This document shows positions 14,401 to 25,437 of a stretch of DNA of 64,000 bases, piece after piece; positions within the stretch are counted from its first letter, which is position 1; every line of letters begins with the position of its first letter. A model generated the notes under the pieces. The model ran no database searches. It saw only the letters and a list, made by a program, of their open reading frames with translations, and was not told where the DNA came from. The translations under genes and the position numbers were made by a program. The stretch is from Triticum aestivum (Eukaryota; Streptophyta; Magnoliopsida; Poales; Poaceae), in assembly GCF_018294505.1 (NCBI RefSeq), contig NC_057801.1, positions 428,882,619 through 428,946,618 of the forward strand. The letters run 5' to 3'.

Positions 14401-15290
14401 GTATTTCCAAAGAAGTGAGTGGGAGCACTATAGAATTTCTGATGAGTATATGTTGTTGACATATTGATGATCAGAAATGATGTAGTATTTTCTGTAAAGC
14501 ATATAGGGTTATTTGAAAAGTGTTTTTCAAATGAAAACCTGGATTGAGCTACTTGAACATTGAGCATCAAGATCTATAGGGATAGATCAAAAACGCTTAA
14601 TGGTACTTTCAAATGAGCACATACCTTGACATGATCTTGAAGGTGTTCAAGATGGATCCGTCAAAGAAGGAGTTCTTGCCTGAGTTGTAAGGTATGAAGT
14701 TAAGAGTTAAAGCTCGACCACAGCAGAAAAGAGAGAAAGGATGAAGGTCATCCCCTATTCTTTAGACGTAGGCTCTACAGTATGCTATGCTGAGTACCGC
14801 ACCTGATGTGTGCCTTGCCACATGTCTGGCAAGAGAGTACAAAGGTGATCAAGGAGTGGATCACCAGATAGCGGTCAAAATTGTCCTTGTAACAAATAAG
14901 GACATGTTTCTCGATTATGGAGGTGATAAAGAGTTCGGCGTAAAGGGTTACGTTGATGCAAGCTTTAACACCTATCCGAGTGACTCTGAGTAGCAAATCG
15001 GATATGTATAGTGGAGTAACCATTTGGAATAGCTCCAAGTGGAGCGTGGAAGCAGCATTTACAATATGACCTAGAGCTTTGCGAAGTACATACGGATCTG
15101 AATGTTGCAGACCCGTTGACTAAAACTTCTCTCACAAGCAAAACATGATCAAATCCCAGAACTCATTGAGTCTTAATCATATGATGATGTGACCTAGTTT
15201 AATGACACTAGTATACTCTTTGGATGTTGGTCACATGGCGATGTGACGTGTGAGTGTTAATCACATGGCAATGTGAACTAGATTATTGAC
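11480..15290 (+). pseudogene. Heavily decayed Copia gag-pol of the Angela-like element
   Basis: Fragments in Copia order are readable: gag at 11704-11931 and 11928-12131 (the zinc knuckle region near 12150 has lost its pattern), pre-integrase at 12415-12702, integrase at 12923-13135 (HFDVCSPMS, a weakened first aspartate motif), reverse transcriptase at 13820-14131 and 14029-14244, and RNase H at 14787-14993 (GYVDASF). Each piece is under about 105 codons and they lie in different frames. The YVDD region near 14450 is not intact. This copy cannot encode its own replication proteins, although its LTRs are similar to one another. Confidence 0.88.
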
Positions 15291-15309
15291 TCTAGTGCAA
15301 GTGGGAGAC

Positions 15310-17049
15310 TGTTGGAAATATGCCCTAGAGGCAATAATAAATTAGTTATGATTATATTCCCTTGCTCATGATAATCGTTTATTATCCATGCTATAATTGT
15401 ATTGATAGGAAACTCAGATACATGCGTGGATACATAGACAACACCAGGTCCCTAGTAAGCCTCTAGTTGACTAGCTCGTTGATCAACAGATGGTTATGGT
15501 TTCCTGACCATGGACATTGGATGTCGTTGATAACGGGATCACATCATTAGAACAATGATGTGATGGACAAGACCCAATCCTAAGCCTAGCACAAAGATCG
15601 TAGTTCGTATGCTAAAGCTTTTCTAATGTCAAGTATCATTTCCTTAGACCATGAGATTGTGCAACTCACGGATACCGTAGGAATGCTTTGGGTGTACCAA
15701 ACGTCACAACGTAACTGGGTGGCTATAAAGGTGCACTACAGGTATCTCCGAAAGTGTCTGTTGGGTTGGCACGAATCGAGAGTGGGATTTGTCACTCCGA
15801 TAAACGGAGAGGTATCTCTGGGCCCACTCGGTAGGACATCATCATAATGTTCACAATGTGACCAAGGGGTTGATCACGGGATGATGTGTTACAGAACGAG
15901 TAAAGAGACTTGCCGGTAACGAGATTGAACAAGGTATCGGTATACCGACGATCGAATCTCGGGCAAGTACAATACCGTTAGACAAAGGGAATTGTATACG
16001 GGATCGATTGAGTCCTTGACATCATGGTTCATCCGATGAGATCATCGTGGAACATGTGGGAGCCAACATGGGTATCCAGATCCCGCTGTTGGTTATTGAC
16101 CGGAGAACGTCTCGGTCATGTCTGCATGGTTCCCGAACCCGTAGGGTCTACACACTTAAGGTTCGATGACGCTAGGGTTATAAAGGAAGTTTGTATGTGG
16201 TTACCGAATGTTGTTCGGAGTCCCGGACGTCACGAGGAGTTCCGGAATGGTCCGGAGGTAAAGATTTATATATGGGAAGTCCTGTTTTGGTCACCGGAAA
16301 AGTTTCGGGTTTTATCGGTAACGTACCGGGACCACCGGGAGGGTCCCGGGGGTCCACCAAGTGGGGCCACCACCCTCGGAGGGCTGCAAGGGCCAAGTGT
16401 GGGAGGGGACCAGCCCCAGGTGGGCTGGTGCGCCCCCCGCAAGGGCCCAAGGCGCCTAGGGTTTGGGGAGGGGGCGCCCCACCTTGCTTGGGGGGCAAGT
16501 TTCCCCCTCTCCACCCCTTGGCCGCCCCCCTAGATGGGATCTAGGCCTGGCTGCCACCCCTAGGGTTGGAAACCTAGGTGGGGGCGCAGCCCCCTCTCCC
16601 CTATATATAGTGGAGGCATAGGAGCATCCCACCACATGAGTTTCTTCTCCTGTTGGCGTAGCCCTACCTCTCTTTCTCCTCATATCTCGCGGTGCTTGGC
16701 GAAGCCCTGCTGGACTACCACGCTCCTCAATCACCACCACGCTGTTGTGCTGCTGCTGGATGGAGTCTTCCTCAACCTCTCCCTCTCACCTTGCTGGATC
16801 AAGGCATGGGAGACGTCACCGGGCTGTACGTGTGTTGAACGCGGAGGTGCCGTCCGTTCGGCACTAGGATCTCCGGTGGTTTGGATCACGATGAGTACGA
16901 CTCCTTCAACCCCGTTCTCTTGAACGCTTCCGCTTAGCGATCTACAAGGGTATGTAGATGCACTCTCCTTCCCCTCGTTGCTGGTTTCTCCATAGATAGA
17001 TGTTGGTGACACGTAGGAAAATTTTGAATTTCTTCTACGTTCCCCAACA
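15310..17049 (+). repeat. 3' LTR of the Angela-like element
   Basis: It begins at TGTTGG just after GTGGGAGAC and ends CCCCAACA before the GAACC duplication. It lacks 12 bp (GATGAGATCCCG, present in the 5' LTR near 9438) at about 16226. A TATA box TATATATAG lies near 16602. Confidence 0.95.
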
Positions 17050-17054
17050 GAACC

Positions 17055-18422
17055 ACCACCCACGGGGCGGTGGACAACCACCTCTTCATATGACATATAT
17101 ATGGTGGACACTCCAAAAGAAACCAATGGCGATGAGGCAATGGAGGATAACCCCTCCAAGAAGAAAGCAAAGCATGGGCGTCGCCAGCGCCGCTCCAAGC
17201 CCCGCCACAGCAATACCGGCACCGGAGACGAAAACAATCCGGATGGCGCCGAAGATGAATACAACCCCGATCAGCCTGCCTTCGAGCAGGCCGAGCAGGA
17301 AGACGGGCAGGACAACCCAGACGAACAGGCGACGGACGGGTATCCGGAGGACAACTACATACCCCCCTCCGAAGATGAGAATAGCCTTGGCGACGACTAG
17401 TTCGGCGTGCCTGAGGACCCTGTGGAGCAGGAGCGCTTCAAGCGCCGGCTTATGGCCACTGCGAGGAGCCTGAAGAAGAAGTAGCACCAGCTCCAAGCTG
17501 ATCAAGACCTGCTCACAGACAGATGAACAGAAGTCCTGGCAGCCAAGGAATATGGACTCGAGCGCCACACGGCTGACCGGCCACCTCGTGGCCGAGATAA
17601 AACGGCATATCAGCCCAAATACCATCCCGCACCCCCACGCCAGTTTACTATGGCCCGGGGCAATACGCAGGACCTGCGAGATAGATTGGAAAACAACGCA
17701 GAACAACCAAGATCGATCTACGGATCACGGGGGCGCGCCACAGCACATGACGATGACCGTCATACCAGATATACTAACAGTAAATCCGGCCGGGCCGAAC
17801 ACAACTGACCAGACTTAGTGGGACTGCGTCGCGACATAGCCCGACACAGAGGCGCCGCACACCCCCTCTGCTTCAATGATGAAGTAATGGATCATGAATT
17901 CCCAGAAGGGTTTAAACCCGTGAACATTGAATCATACGATGGCACAACTGACCCCGCAGTATGGATCGAAGATTTCCTTCTCCACATTCACATGGCCCGC
18001 GGAGACGATCTACACGCCATCAAGTATCTTCCCCTTAAGCTCAAAGGACCAGCCAGGCACTGGCTAAATAGCTTGCCGGCAAATTCCATTGGCAGTTGGG
18101 AAAACCTGGAGGACGCTTTCCTTGACAACTTCCAGGGCACATACGTGCGACCATCGGATGCTGATGACTTGAGCCACATTATCCAACATCCCAGAGAGTC
18201 AGCCAGAAAATTCTGGACTCGGTTCCTAACTAAAAAGAACCAAATTGTCGACTGTCCGGATGCCGAAGCCCTGGCGGCCTTTAAGCATAATATCCGCGAC
18301 GAGTGGCTTGCCCGGCACCTCGGGCAGGAAAAACCAAAATCCATGGCGGCCCTCATGACACTCATGACAAGCTTTTGCGCAGGCGGGGATAGCTGGTTGG
18401 CTCGCAGCAGCACCAGCCAATA
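17055..18422 (+). pseudogene. Gypsy gag (Retrotrans_gag domain), continuation after the Angela insertion
   Basis: The frame picks up directly after the TSD in register with the part ending at 8521. It runs through an acidic, Lys-rich linker (17101-17397) to a stop at 17398, with further stops in the 17400-17816 stretch. The open segment 17818-18422 is a recognisable Retrotrans_gag core: NIESYDGTTDPAVWIEDF, then LPLKLKGPARHWLNSLP, then SWENLEDAFLDNFQ and WTRFL. This domain forms the capsid-like particle in Gypsy elements. Downstream at about 18610-18690 an out-of-frame Cys/His cluster (CQIH..., then NHTNRDC) resembles the element's nucleocapsid finger. A run of about twelve G at 18769-18780 adds a further frame problem. 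Confidence 0.8.
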
Positions 18423-18989
18423 AACTCTGGCACTTCAGACGTCCGCGACAATAACGGCAAGCCACGACATAACAGACATAAGCGTCAGAACAATGGCGAT
18501 AACACTGAAGACATGACAGTCAATGCCAGATTCAGTGGCTCAAAATCCGGTCAGCGGAAAAAGCCATTGAAAAGAAACAATTAGGGACCGTCCAGTCTGG
18601 ACCGCATACTTGACCGCTCATGCCAAATTCACGGCACTCCGGATAAGCCAGCAAATCACACTAATAGAGACTGCTGGGTTTTCAAGCAGGCCAGCAAGAT
18701 AAATGCCGAGAACAAGGACAATGGGCTACACAGCGAAGATGACGATGAGTCCCGGCGTCCGAACACCGGGGGGGGGGGGGCGAAGAAATTTCCTCCCTAG
18801 GGAAAACGGTCAACATGATCTACGCTACCCACATCCCCAAAAGGGAACGAAAGCGAGCACTACGGGACGTCTATGCGATGGAGCCAGCGCCCCAAAATTC
18901 AACCCATGGTCAGCCTGTCCAATCACCTTCGATCGCAGGGATCACCCTACCAGCATCCGTCACGGCGGGCCGCATTGGTTCTAGACCCA

Positions 18990-19360
18990 ATCATTGATGG
19001 ATTTCACCTCACATGAGTCCTTATGGACGGAGGCAGTAGCTTGAACCTGCTTTATCAGGACACAGTGCACAAAATGGGCATCGACCCTTCAAGGATCAAG
19101 CCCACCAAAACTACCTTTAAAGGTGTAATTCCATGGGTAGAGGCCCGCTGAACGGGCTCCATAACACTGGAGGTGGTCTTCGGATCTCCGGATAACTTCC
19201 GAAGCGAGGAGTTAATCTTCGACATCGTCCCTTTCCGCAGTGGTTATCACGCATTGCTCGGACGAACCGCATTCACTTGATTCAATGCGGTGCCACACTA
19301 CGCATACCTTAAGCTCAAGATGCCAGGACCTCATGGGGGTCATAACAGTCAACAAAAACA
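18990..19360 (+). pseudogene. Aspartic protease remnant of the Gypsy element
   Basis: In the frame at 19020 the sequence reads LMDGGSSLNLLYQDTV, which has the D-G-G-S form of the retroviral-type protease active site. It is followed by VIPWVEAR, FGSPDNF, IVPFRSGYHALLGRTAF and HYAYLKLKMPGPHGVITVN, the usual tail of this protease in wheat Gypsy elements. Stops occur at 19150 and 19279. No reverse transcriptase, RNase H or integrase sequence follows before the antisense gene, so pol seems to end here. Confidence 0.7.
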
Positions 19361-20723
19361 TGAATTACTCTCTCCGTATAGAAGAACATACTGCAGCCCT
19401 CGCGACAGAAGTACAAAGCGGCTTCCCCCGGCAAACCACCAATCCGGCGACACCAACTCCGAACACCGTCAAGCGAGTCCGAAGTGCCCCGCAACAAGAT
19501 CGCCAGGCACGCCAAGAGTGCGACTAGCAGTCTGGCCTCCGCTCCAGTCCCATTAAGGCAGCATTCGTGCCGCGCGAACACAATTACGCACTCAAAATAC
19601 CATGGGCATAGGCGGAGGCACAATAGGGGCACAATCAACAGTGCGGGTCATCCGCAACACACTTTAATAACCCCCTTTATCTTTCAGGAACCCGCTTTCA
19701 GGCAGCCTCTCTAGAAGAGCCGGATTATCGGACTTTCACAGGAGAGAAATCCAAGGAGGCAAAAGGCGTCGCGCACAAAGGGAATACCAGGTGGAATCTA
19801 TTCACGATCGTTAATACCTGTTTTATATACTTGTATGCGGCCTGCCCTTGGATAGGACATGTCAAATAGTCCTATTTATCTCTGCTTAATGCATTCATTG
19901 TAAACATACGCTTAGACGTATTATACATAAATGGGAGACTATATACAACGTCAGCTTATTATTCCTATCTACACATTTTTTTCTATAAATGTTTATTTAC
20001 TATTGCATCCGTACACTTTGGTACGTTTATTTTGCCAGGGGCTTCTTATGGCGCCCCGTAATACGGCAAGACAAGTTCGAACACTTTCGACAGTGCGGCA
20101 CCCCAAACTTATAACACTATATGCATCAGCTCTGAATCATGTCTTGGGTCCATAGTTGGGTTAGCCCGGCTCCCTTGTTTTGGTACCTTACGTTCCGTTA
20201 TATCGGCTAAGGTAGCGCAGGGAGAACTACTGCGATTGTGTCCCGGTTCTTTCGGACGAGCACCTCAGTAGAGAAAGACGAAAACTGACCGGCATGATGT
20301 GGCGAGAGCTGGTCGCTGTTTGAGAGGTCTTAAAATCCTTAAAGATTTTTCCGCTTTACGCGAGGAATCAGCCTCGTCCGATTTAGGCGTATATAGCGCC
20401 CCAATTCGGCCTTGCGAATTCTAGGGGCTTCACCAAAATTTAAAATTGTAGACTTCTATGGCTAAGTGAAGGTTATAAAGCCGCATAGTCCGATTGCCTT
20501 GTTCGCTGCGCTAGACACCTCCTTTAAGGACAAAATATTTGGATAAAGAGTGTCTGGGTTTTCCACGAAAACCCCAGTACTAGTTACGTGGGGGCGGAAG
20601 CCAACGACTGGCCTACTTTCAGAATTTTATAAATAGCCGCACAGAAGGTAATATTTTAAATCAAAAAGTGCTACATAGCACAAGTAACTTTGTCTTTATA
20701 TTACAAACATGACAGAAGTGAAT

Positions 20724-23700
20724 TCACTCTAAAATTGTCTCCTTGGTACATTCATTGGCCACGAGACGAGCGCCTTTCATAACACCATCATAATATTTTT
20801 CCGGGTACCGATGCGCCTTGCCCTCTGGCGGTCCATCCTTCACCAGCTTTTCCGCGTCCAGCTTGCCCCAATGCATCTTCGCACGAGCAAAGGCTCGGCA
20901 GGCACCCTCAATGCAAACGGACCGCTTGATCACTTCCAGCCGCGGACAGTCATTCACCATCCGTTTTATCAGGCCGAAGTAGCTTGCGGGCAAGGGCTCA
21001 CCAGGCCACAGCTGGACTATGAAATCCTTCATAGCCACTTCAGCCACCCTGAGGAGTTCAACCAACTGCTTCAGTTGGTCACTCAGAGGCATCGCCAGTT
21101 CGACTCCAGCATACTGGGACCAGAACAACTTCTCCGTGGAGCTCCCCTCCTTGGCGCGGTAGAACTCCACAACATCAGATACGCTGCATGGCAGATCTGC
21201 GAATGCCCCTGGAGAGCTCCGAGTTCGGGTATGTAAAAGAAATGCCTCCTCCACATGCTTGCTTTGCATTAAGAATGTCTTACCCACCGCTATCTTCTTG
21301 GCCGCCTGGATTTCCTGCTGGGCCTTTTTGGCTTTGGCCTTGGCATCTTTCATGCTCACAAGGGCCTTCGCAAGCTCAGACTCCTTCGTCGTGCAGTCAC
21401 GCTCCAAGGACTCTAACTTCTTGCGGAGCTCCTGGAGCTCTTCCTGTACCTCACCCACCCTAGCATTCTGCTTTTCGCGCTCAATATGCTCCATGGCCGC
21501 CTTGTCTTCGGCCTCGAATAGCGCTTTCTTCAGGGACGCCACTTCGGTCATGGCCCCTATTACCAAATAATGACACTTTCTTAGGGTCACCAATTTTTTC
21601 TATCCTTTGTGATATGTGAAGGGGGTATTACTCACCTTTGTTTTCTTCGAGCTGCCTCTTCGTGAGGCCGAGCTCCCCCTGGGCCTGCTCCAAGTCCCGC
21701 TTGAGTCCGAAGACTTCCGCTGTGCGGGCAGCAGCGGCAACCAGCGCCGCCTGTTTATTCACACGAACACCTATTGTTAAACTCCTGTGGATTATAATTG
21801 ACCCTCTGTTTGGCTTTTCGTTCCGAACACCAAACAGAATATCAGGGGCTACTACCTATCGGGTGATAACTTCACACTTTTTACTTACCTCAAAGCCTGT
21901 TAGGAGGCTGGTGCAGGCTTCGGTTAGTCCGCTCTTGCCGGACAGAACCTTCTGAATCACCGCACTCATAAGAGTGCGGTGCTCTTCGTCCATGGAAGCG
22001 CCGCGAAGCGCTTCCAGCAGACTATTCGACGCCCCTGGCATAGCGGAAGTCATCGGCACGGATGGCCCTCCTTAGCAAGGGGCTGCCTGCCTGAATCCGG
22101 AGCCTTTGAAGGCTACGGTATAGTGTCCGGCTGGGAGCCGGACTTGTTGCGGCTCCCGTCGGCACAGTCCGCGGGGATCTTGCACCCCGTGAGCTCGACA
22201 TCTGGGGTTTCGCCTTGAGGCGTCTCCGGAATCGCCTCCCCTTGCTCAGGGAGCCTTTGGGACAACACCTCTGTGTCGTCCGCAGGCCGAGGGGAAGTGG
22301 CCATTGGGAGCGAATTCATCGCCGAATCGCTCAAAGACCCATCCGAAGAAGATACCTCGGGATGGGCCCTAGACGGACCGCATATACGTGTTCGGCGTTA
22401 TAACAGACTAATGAAATGAAATCGCACTAAAATATAATAGAAGTGCGGATACTTACGATCTTACTAGGGGATTCCCCCTGGGTAGCCACTCCTCATCACT
22501 GTAGGCGGCCGTGGTGGAATAATCCGGAAGGGACACCTTTCCCTTCTTGGGTGTCCTGGCCTCCCTCTCCGGGGTGGCTTTCCTTTTCTTCTCCTCCCCA
22601 GTACGGGGAGGTGGCATTTCTTATTGATCCTCCCCACCTTCGCGGGAGGAGTCTGCCTCGTCGTCCTTGGACGACGAGCCTATGACGGCCTTGCGCCGAG
22701 GACCCTTCTTGGTCCCCTGGGCCGCCCTTTTAGACCCTTCAGCCTCCCCGGATGGGGCGGCCCTCTCTTTCTTCTTCTCCTCCCCTTCATGGGAGGAATG
22801 TGCCTCATCATCTTCGGACGAGGCGTCCTGTACGGACTTGCACCGGAGACCCTTCCTGGTCCCTGGGGCCTTCTTCTCAACCTTCTTTTCTGGCGCCTTG
22901 TATGGTGCCGGGACTAGCATCTCCATCAGGAGAGCAGTCGCCGGACCTTCTGGCAGCAGAGCCGGACAGTCGATCCGCTTCGTTGTCTTCACGTACTCCT
23001 GATTAAGTACACACGATAACTTAGCATCTTCCCATGAGTATGTTGGGAAAGCTACACCTGGTGATGGTTAGAAAACTCACCGGACGGGGGGATCGCTCGG
23101 CGTGGAGTCCGCGGTCCTCGGACGTGGGAGGAGGTGTTTCGGTACCCTTAAACAACACCTTCCATGCGTCCTTAAGTGTCATGCCATAGAGCTCTTAGAG
23201 TGTCCGGTGTTCGGCCGGGACGAACTCCCATAGATTAAAAGCCCGTCTTTGGCACGGAAGAATTCGGCGGACGAGCATGACCTAGACCATGTTGACAAGC
23301 TTGATGTTCTTGTCAATCATACTTTTGATACAATTTTGAAGTCCGGTCAGCTCCGCAGGCTCGCCCCAGGCCAGGCCCTTCTTCTCCCAGGAGGTGAGCC
23401 GCATGGGGATTCCGGATCGGAATTCAGGGGCTGCCGCCCAGTTGGCGCCGCGCGGCTCGGTGATGTAGAACCACCTCGATTGCCACCCTTCCACGGTCTC
23501 CGCCAAGGAGCCGTCAAGCCAGGTGATGTTAGGCATCTTGCCCACCATGGCGCCTCCGCACTCCGCTTGCTGGCCGCTCACGATCTTCGGCTTCATGTAG
23601 AAGGTTCGTAGCCACAAGCCGAAGTGAGGCTTGATGCGGAGGAATGCCTCGCACACGACGATAAACGCCAAGATGTTGAGGAAGAAATTTGGGGCTAGAT

Positions 23701-23944
23701 CATGGCAATCTAGCCCGTAGTAGAACATGAGCCCACGGACGAAGGGATAAAGTGGAAATCCTAGTACACGGACGAAGTGGGCGAGAAAAACGACCCTCTC
23801 GTGGGGCTCCAGAGTTGGAATGATCTGCCCTGCATCCGGTAGCCAGTGCGTGATGTTTGCGGCCAAGTATTCGGCCGCCCGAAGCTCTGCAATATGCTCC
23901 TCCTTCATGGTGGAGGCCACCCACTTGCCTCCTGCTCCGGACAT
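20724..23944 (-). pseudogene. Antisense five-exon gene inside the Gypsy element (plant mobile domain plus coiled coil), copy 1
   Basis: Inferred exons, read on the minus strand, are 23944-23081 (864 bp), 22998-22457, 22377-21889, 21750-21636 (115 bp) and 21556-20724. Exon 1 starts MSGAGGKW and has the core FLAHFVRVLGFPLYPFVRGLM, then IVVCEAFLRIKPHFGLW, typical of the 'putative gypsy type transposon' family (Pfam Transposase_28, PF04195, as I recall it). Exon 2 encodes Lys/Glu/Ser-rich low complexity. Exons 4-5 form a coiled coil (ELRKKLESLERD), then a globular end (VQLWPGEPLPASYFGLIKRM). Donors GTGAG/GTAAG and most acceptors are present. Damage: a stop in exon 1 at 23284, a stop near 22620 in exon 2, others in exon 3, and an exon-3 acceptor reading GCGG where copy 2 has GCAG. 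Its function is unknown; copy 2 lies at 60752-63811. Confidence 0.8.
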
Positions 23945-24050
23945 GTTTGGCTATGCGGAGAAGGTGTGAACTTGGGCGCTGGAGCTCAAGGAGGCAAGAA
24001 TAGATTAGCGAAGGGGGAAGAAGGCGTGGGTAAAAATGGGCAACTCTTAT

Positions 24051-24060
24051 CCCTTTATAG
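24051..24060 (-). promoter_or_regulatory. TATA-like box upstream of antisense gene copy 1
   Basis: On the minus strand the sequence is CTATAAAGGG, about 110 bases upstream of the MSGAGG start codon at 23944. A similar TATA-like sequence lies at the matching distance before copy 2. No transcript start can be seen from sequence alone. Confidence 0.5.
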
Positions 24061-24496
24061 AGGCGACGAAAGCAATGCACCTCCCCACTTGCCCGTTGAG
24101 GGTCGCTTATTTCCCTAGCGCCACGATAGATGGCACGGTTGGGTTACCCATACCCGTATTGATGGGAATCCCGTGATAAGGGGATATGATCTCTGCTTTG
24201 ACTAGATGTGCCGAGGAAACCGCCTCGCAATGTGCGTTGTGGCTGGTTACAGGAAAACGGTTCGAATAATAAACCGACCGTGGTGTCATGTCACACCATA
24301 CATAAGTTGTCAGCAGATTACATTTGTGAAACATTATTATCTCTACGGTGGTATGCGAAGATCATCTTGCAGATCCGGACACGATTCACGTGTTCGATAG
24401 TTACTTTGGAGTATTCAGAGATGGAACCCGCCTTGCAATGCCGAAGACAAACTGCGCGCCGGGCTCATCGTCATTGAAGCCTGGTTTAGGGGCTAC

Positions 24497-24976
24497 TGAG
24501 GGAGTCATGGATTAGGGGGTATCCGGACAGCCGGACTATATACTTTGGCTGGACTGTTGGACTATGAAGATACAAGACTCAAGACTTCGTCCCGTGTCCG
24601 GATGGGACTCTCGTTTGCGTGGAAGACAAGCTTGGCGATTCAGATATTATATTTCCTTCCTTGTAACCGACTCCATGTAAACCCTAGCCCTCTCCGATGT
24701 CTATATAAACCGGAGAGTTCGGTCAGTATGAGGACGATCACAACATTCATAATCATCATAGGCTAGCTTCTAGGGTTTAGCCTCTACGATCTTGTGGTAG
24801 ATCGACTCTTGTAACACCCATATCATCAATATCAATCAAGCGGGAAGTAGGGTTTTACCTCCATCGAGAGGGCCCGAACCTGGGTAAACATTGTGTCCCT
24901 TGCCTCCTGTTACCATTGGCCTTAGACGCACAGATCGAGACCCCCTACCCGAGATCCACCGGTTTTGACCCCGACA
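24497..24976 (+). repeat. 3' LTR of the 480-bp-LTR Gypsy element
   Basis: The LTR has the same 480-bp length as its partner, running from TGAGGGAGTCATGG to GACCCCGACA, and is followed by the GCCGG duplication at 24977-24981. Confidence 0.93.
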
Positions 24977-24981
24977 GCCGG

Positions 24982-25437
24982 CCCCTCCCCTCCTCTCCTC
25001 CTTTATATACTGAGGCTAGGGGCACCCCATGACACACAAGTTGATCTATTGATCTCTCCCAGCCGTGTGCGGTGCCCCCCTCCACCATATTCCACCTCGG
25101 TCATATCGTAGCGGTGCTTAGGCAAAGCCCTGCGTCGGTAGAAACATCATCACCGTCATCACACCATCATGCTGATGGAACTCTCCCGTGAAGCTCTGCT
25201 AGATCGGAGTTTGCAAGACGTCGTCGAGCTGAACGTGTGCTGAACTCAGAGGTGCCGTACGTTCGGTACTTGGATCAGTTGGATCGTGAAGACGTACGAA
25301 TACATCAACCGCGTTGTGCTAACGCTTCCGCTTTCGTTCTACGAGGGTATGTGGACTCACTCTCCTTGCTCATTACTATGCATCACCATGATCTTGTGTG
25401 TGCGTAGGAATTTTTTGAAATTACTATGTTCCCAACA
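24982..25437 (+). repeat. WIS-like 3' LTR, second part
   Basis: This is the continuation of the LTR broken at 7242. It contains the leader-like CACACAAGTTGATC stretch and the terminal ATTACTATGTTCCCAACA. The five bases following (ATATC) would be the right-hand TSD; the left copy lies outside the window. Confidence 0.88.

Larger units (their letters stand above)
8522..17049 (+). mobile_element. Angela/BARE-like Ty1/Copia element, complete ends but decayed genes
   Basis: The 5' LTR is 8522-10275 (1754 bp) and the 3' LTR 15310-17049 (1740 bp); both start TGTTGGAAATATGCCC and end CCCCAACA. The TSD is GAACC (8517-8521 and 17050-17054). The primer site follows the 5' LTR at 10277 (TGGCATCATGATCTAGG, a mutated match to the initiator-Met site) and a polypurine tract (CAAGTGGGAGAC) precedes 15310. 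By eye the LTRs differ at about 40 substitutions plus one 12-bp deletion in the 3' copy, roughly 2-2.5%. The internal genes are much more damaged than that figure would predict. Confidence 0.95.
7243..24976 (+). mobile_element. Gypsy-type LTR retrotransposon with 480-bp LTRs and an antisense gene; apparently non-autonomous
   Basis: Both LTRs are 480 bp (7243-7722 and 24497-24976), start TGAGGGAGTC and end CCGACA. The TSD is GCCGG (7238-7242 and 24977-24981). An Angela-like element of 8528 bp sits inside, so the original element was about 9.2 kb. By eye the LTRs differ at roughly 20-22 positions (about 4-5%), making this insertion older than its guest. Sense-strand remnants of gag (7770-8521 and 17055-18422), a Cys/His motif and a protease (near 19026) are seen, but I find no reverse transcriptase or integrase. 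The 3' third (20724-23944) carries a spliced gene on the minus strand. The polypurine tract is GGGGCTAC before 24497. Bases 19360-20720 show no recognisable coding sequence. Confidence 0.9.
1554..25437 (+). mobile_element. WIS-like Ty1/Copia LTR retrotransposon, 5' part missing, split by nested insertions
   Basis: The visible parts are the 5' leader (1554-2190), a decayed gag-pol (about 2190-5930), a polypurine tract ending GTGGGAGAC just before 5970, and a 3' LTR in two pieces (5970-7242 and 24982-25437). The LTR starts TGAAGGAAATATGCCC and ends CCCAACA, as in WIS elements. A Gypsy element (7243-24976) interrupts the LTR and is flanked by GCCGG on both sides. The 5' LTR is not in the window, because the leader is cut at 1554 by the sequence at 1-1553. 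The right flank (25438 on) is the leader of another WIS-type element in inverted orientation, so this copy appears to have inserted into an older relative. Confidence 0.85.

Noticed and set aside
20811..21570. Plus-strand open frames opposite antisense gene copy 1
   Set aside because: They are shadows of the minus-strand exons; only the minus strand shows the conserved protein and matching exon lengths.
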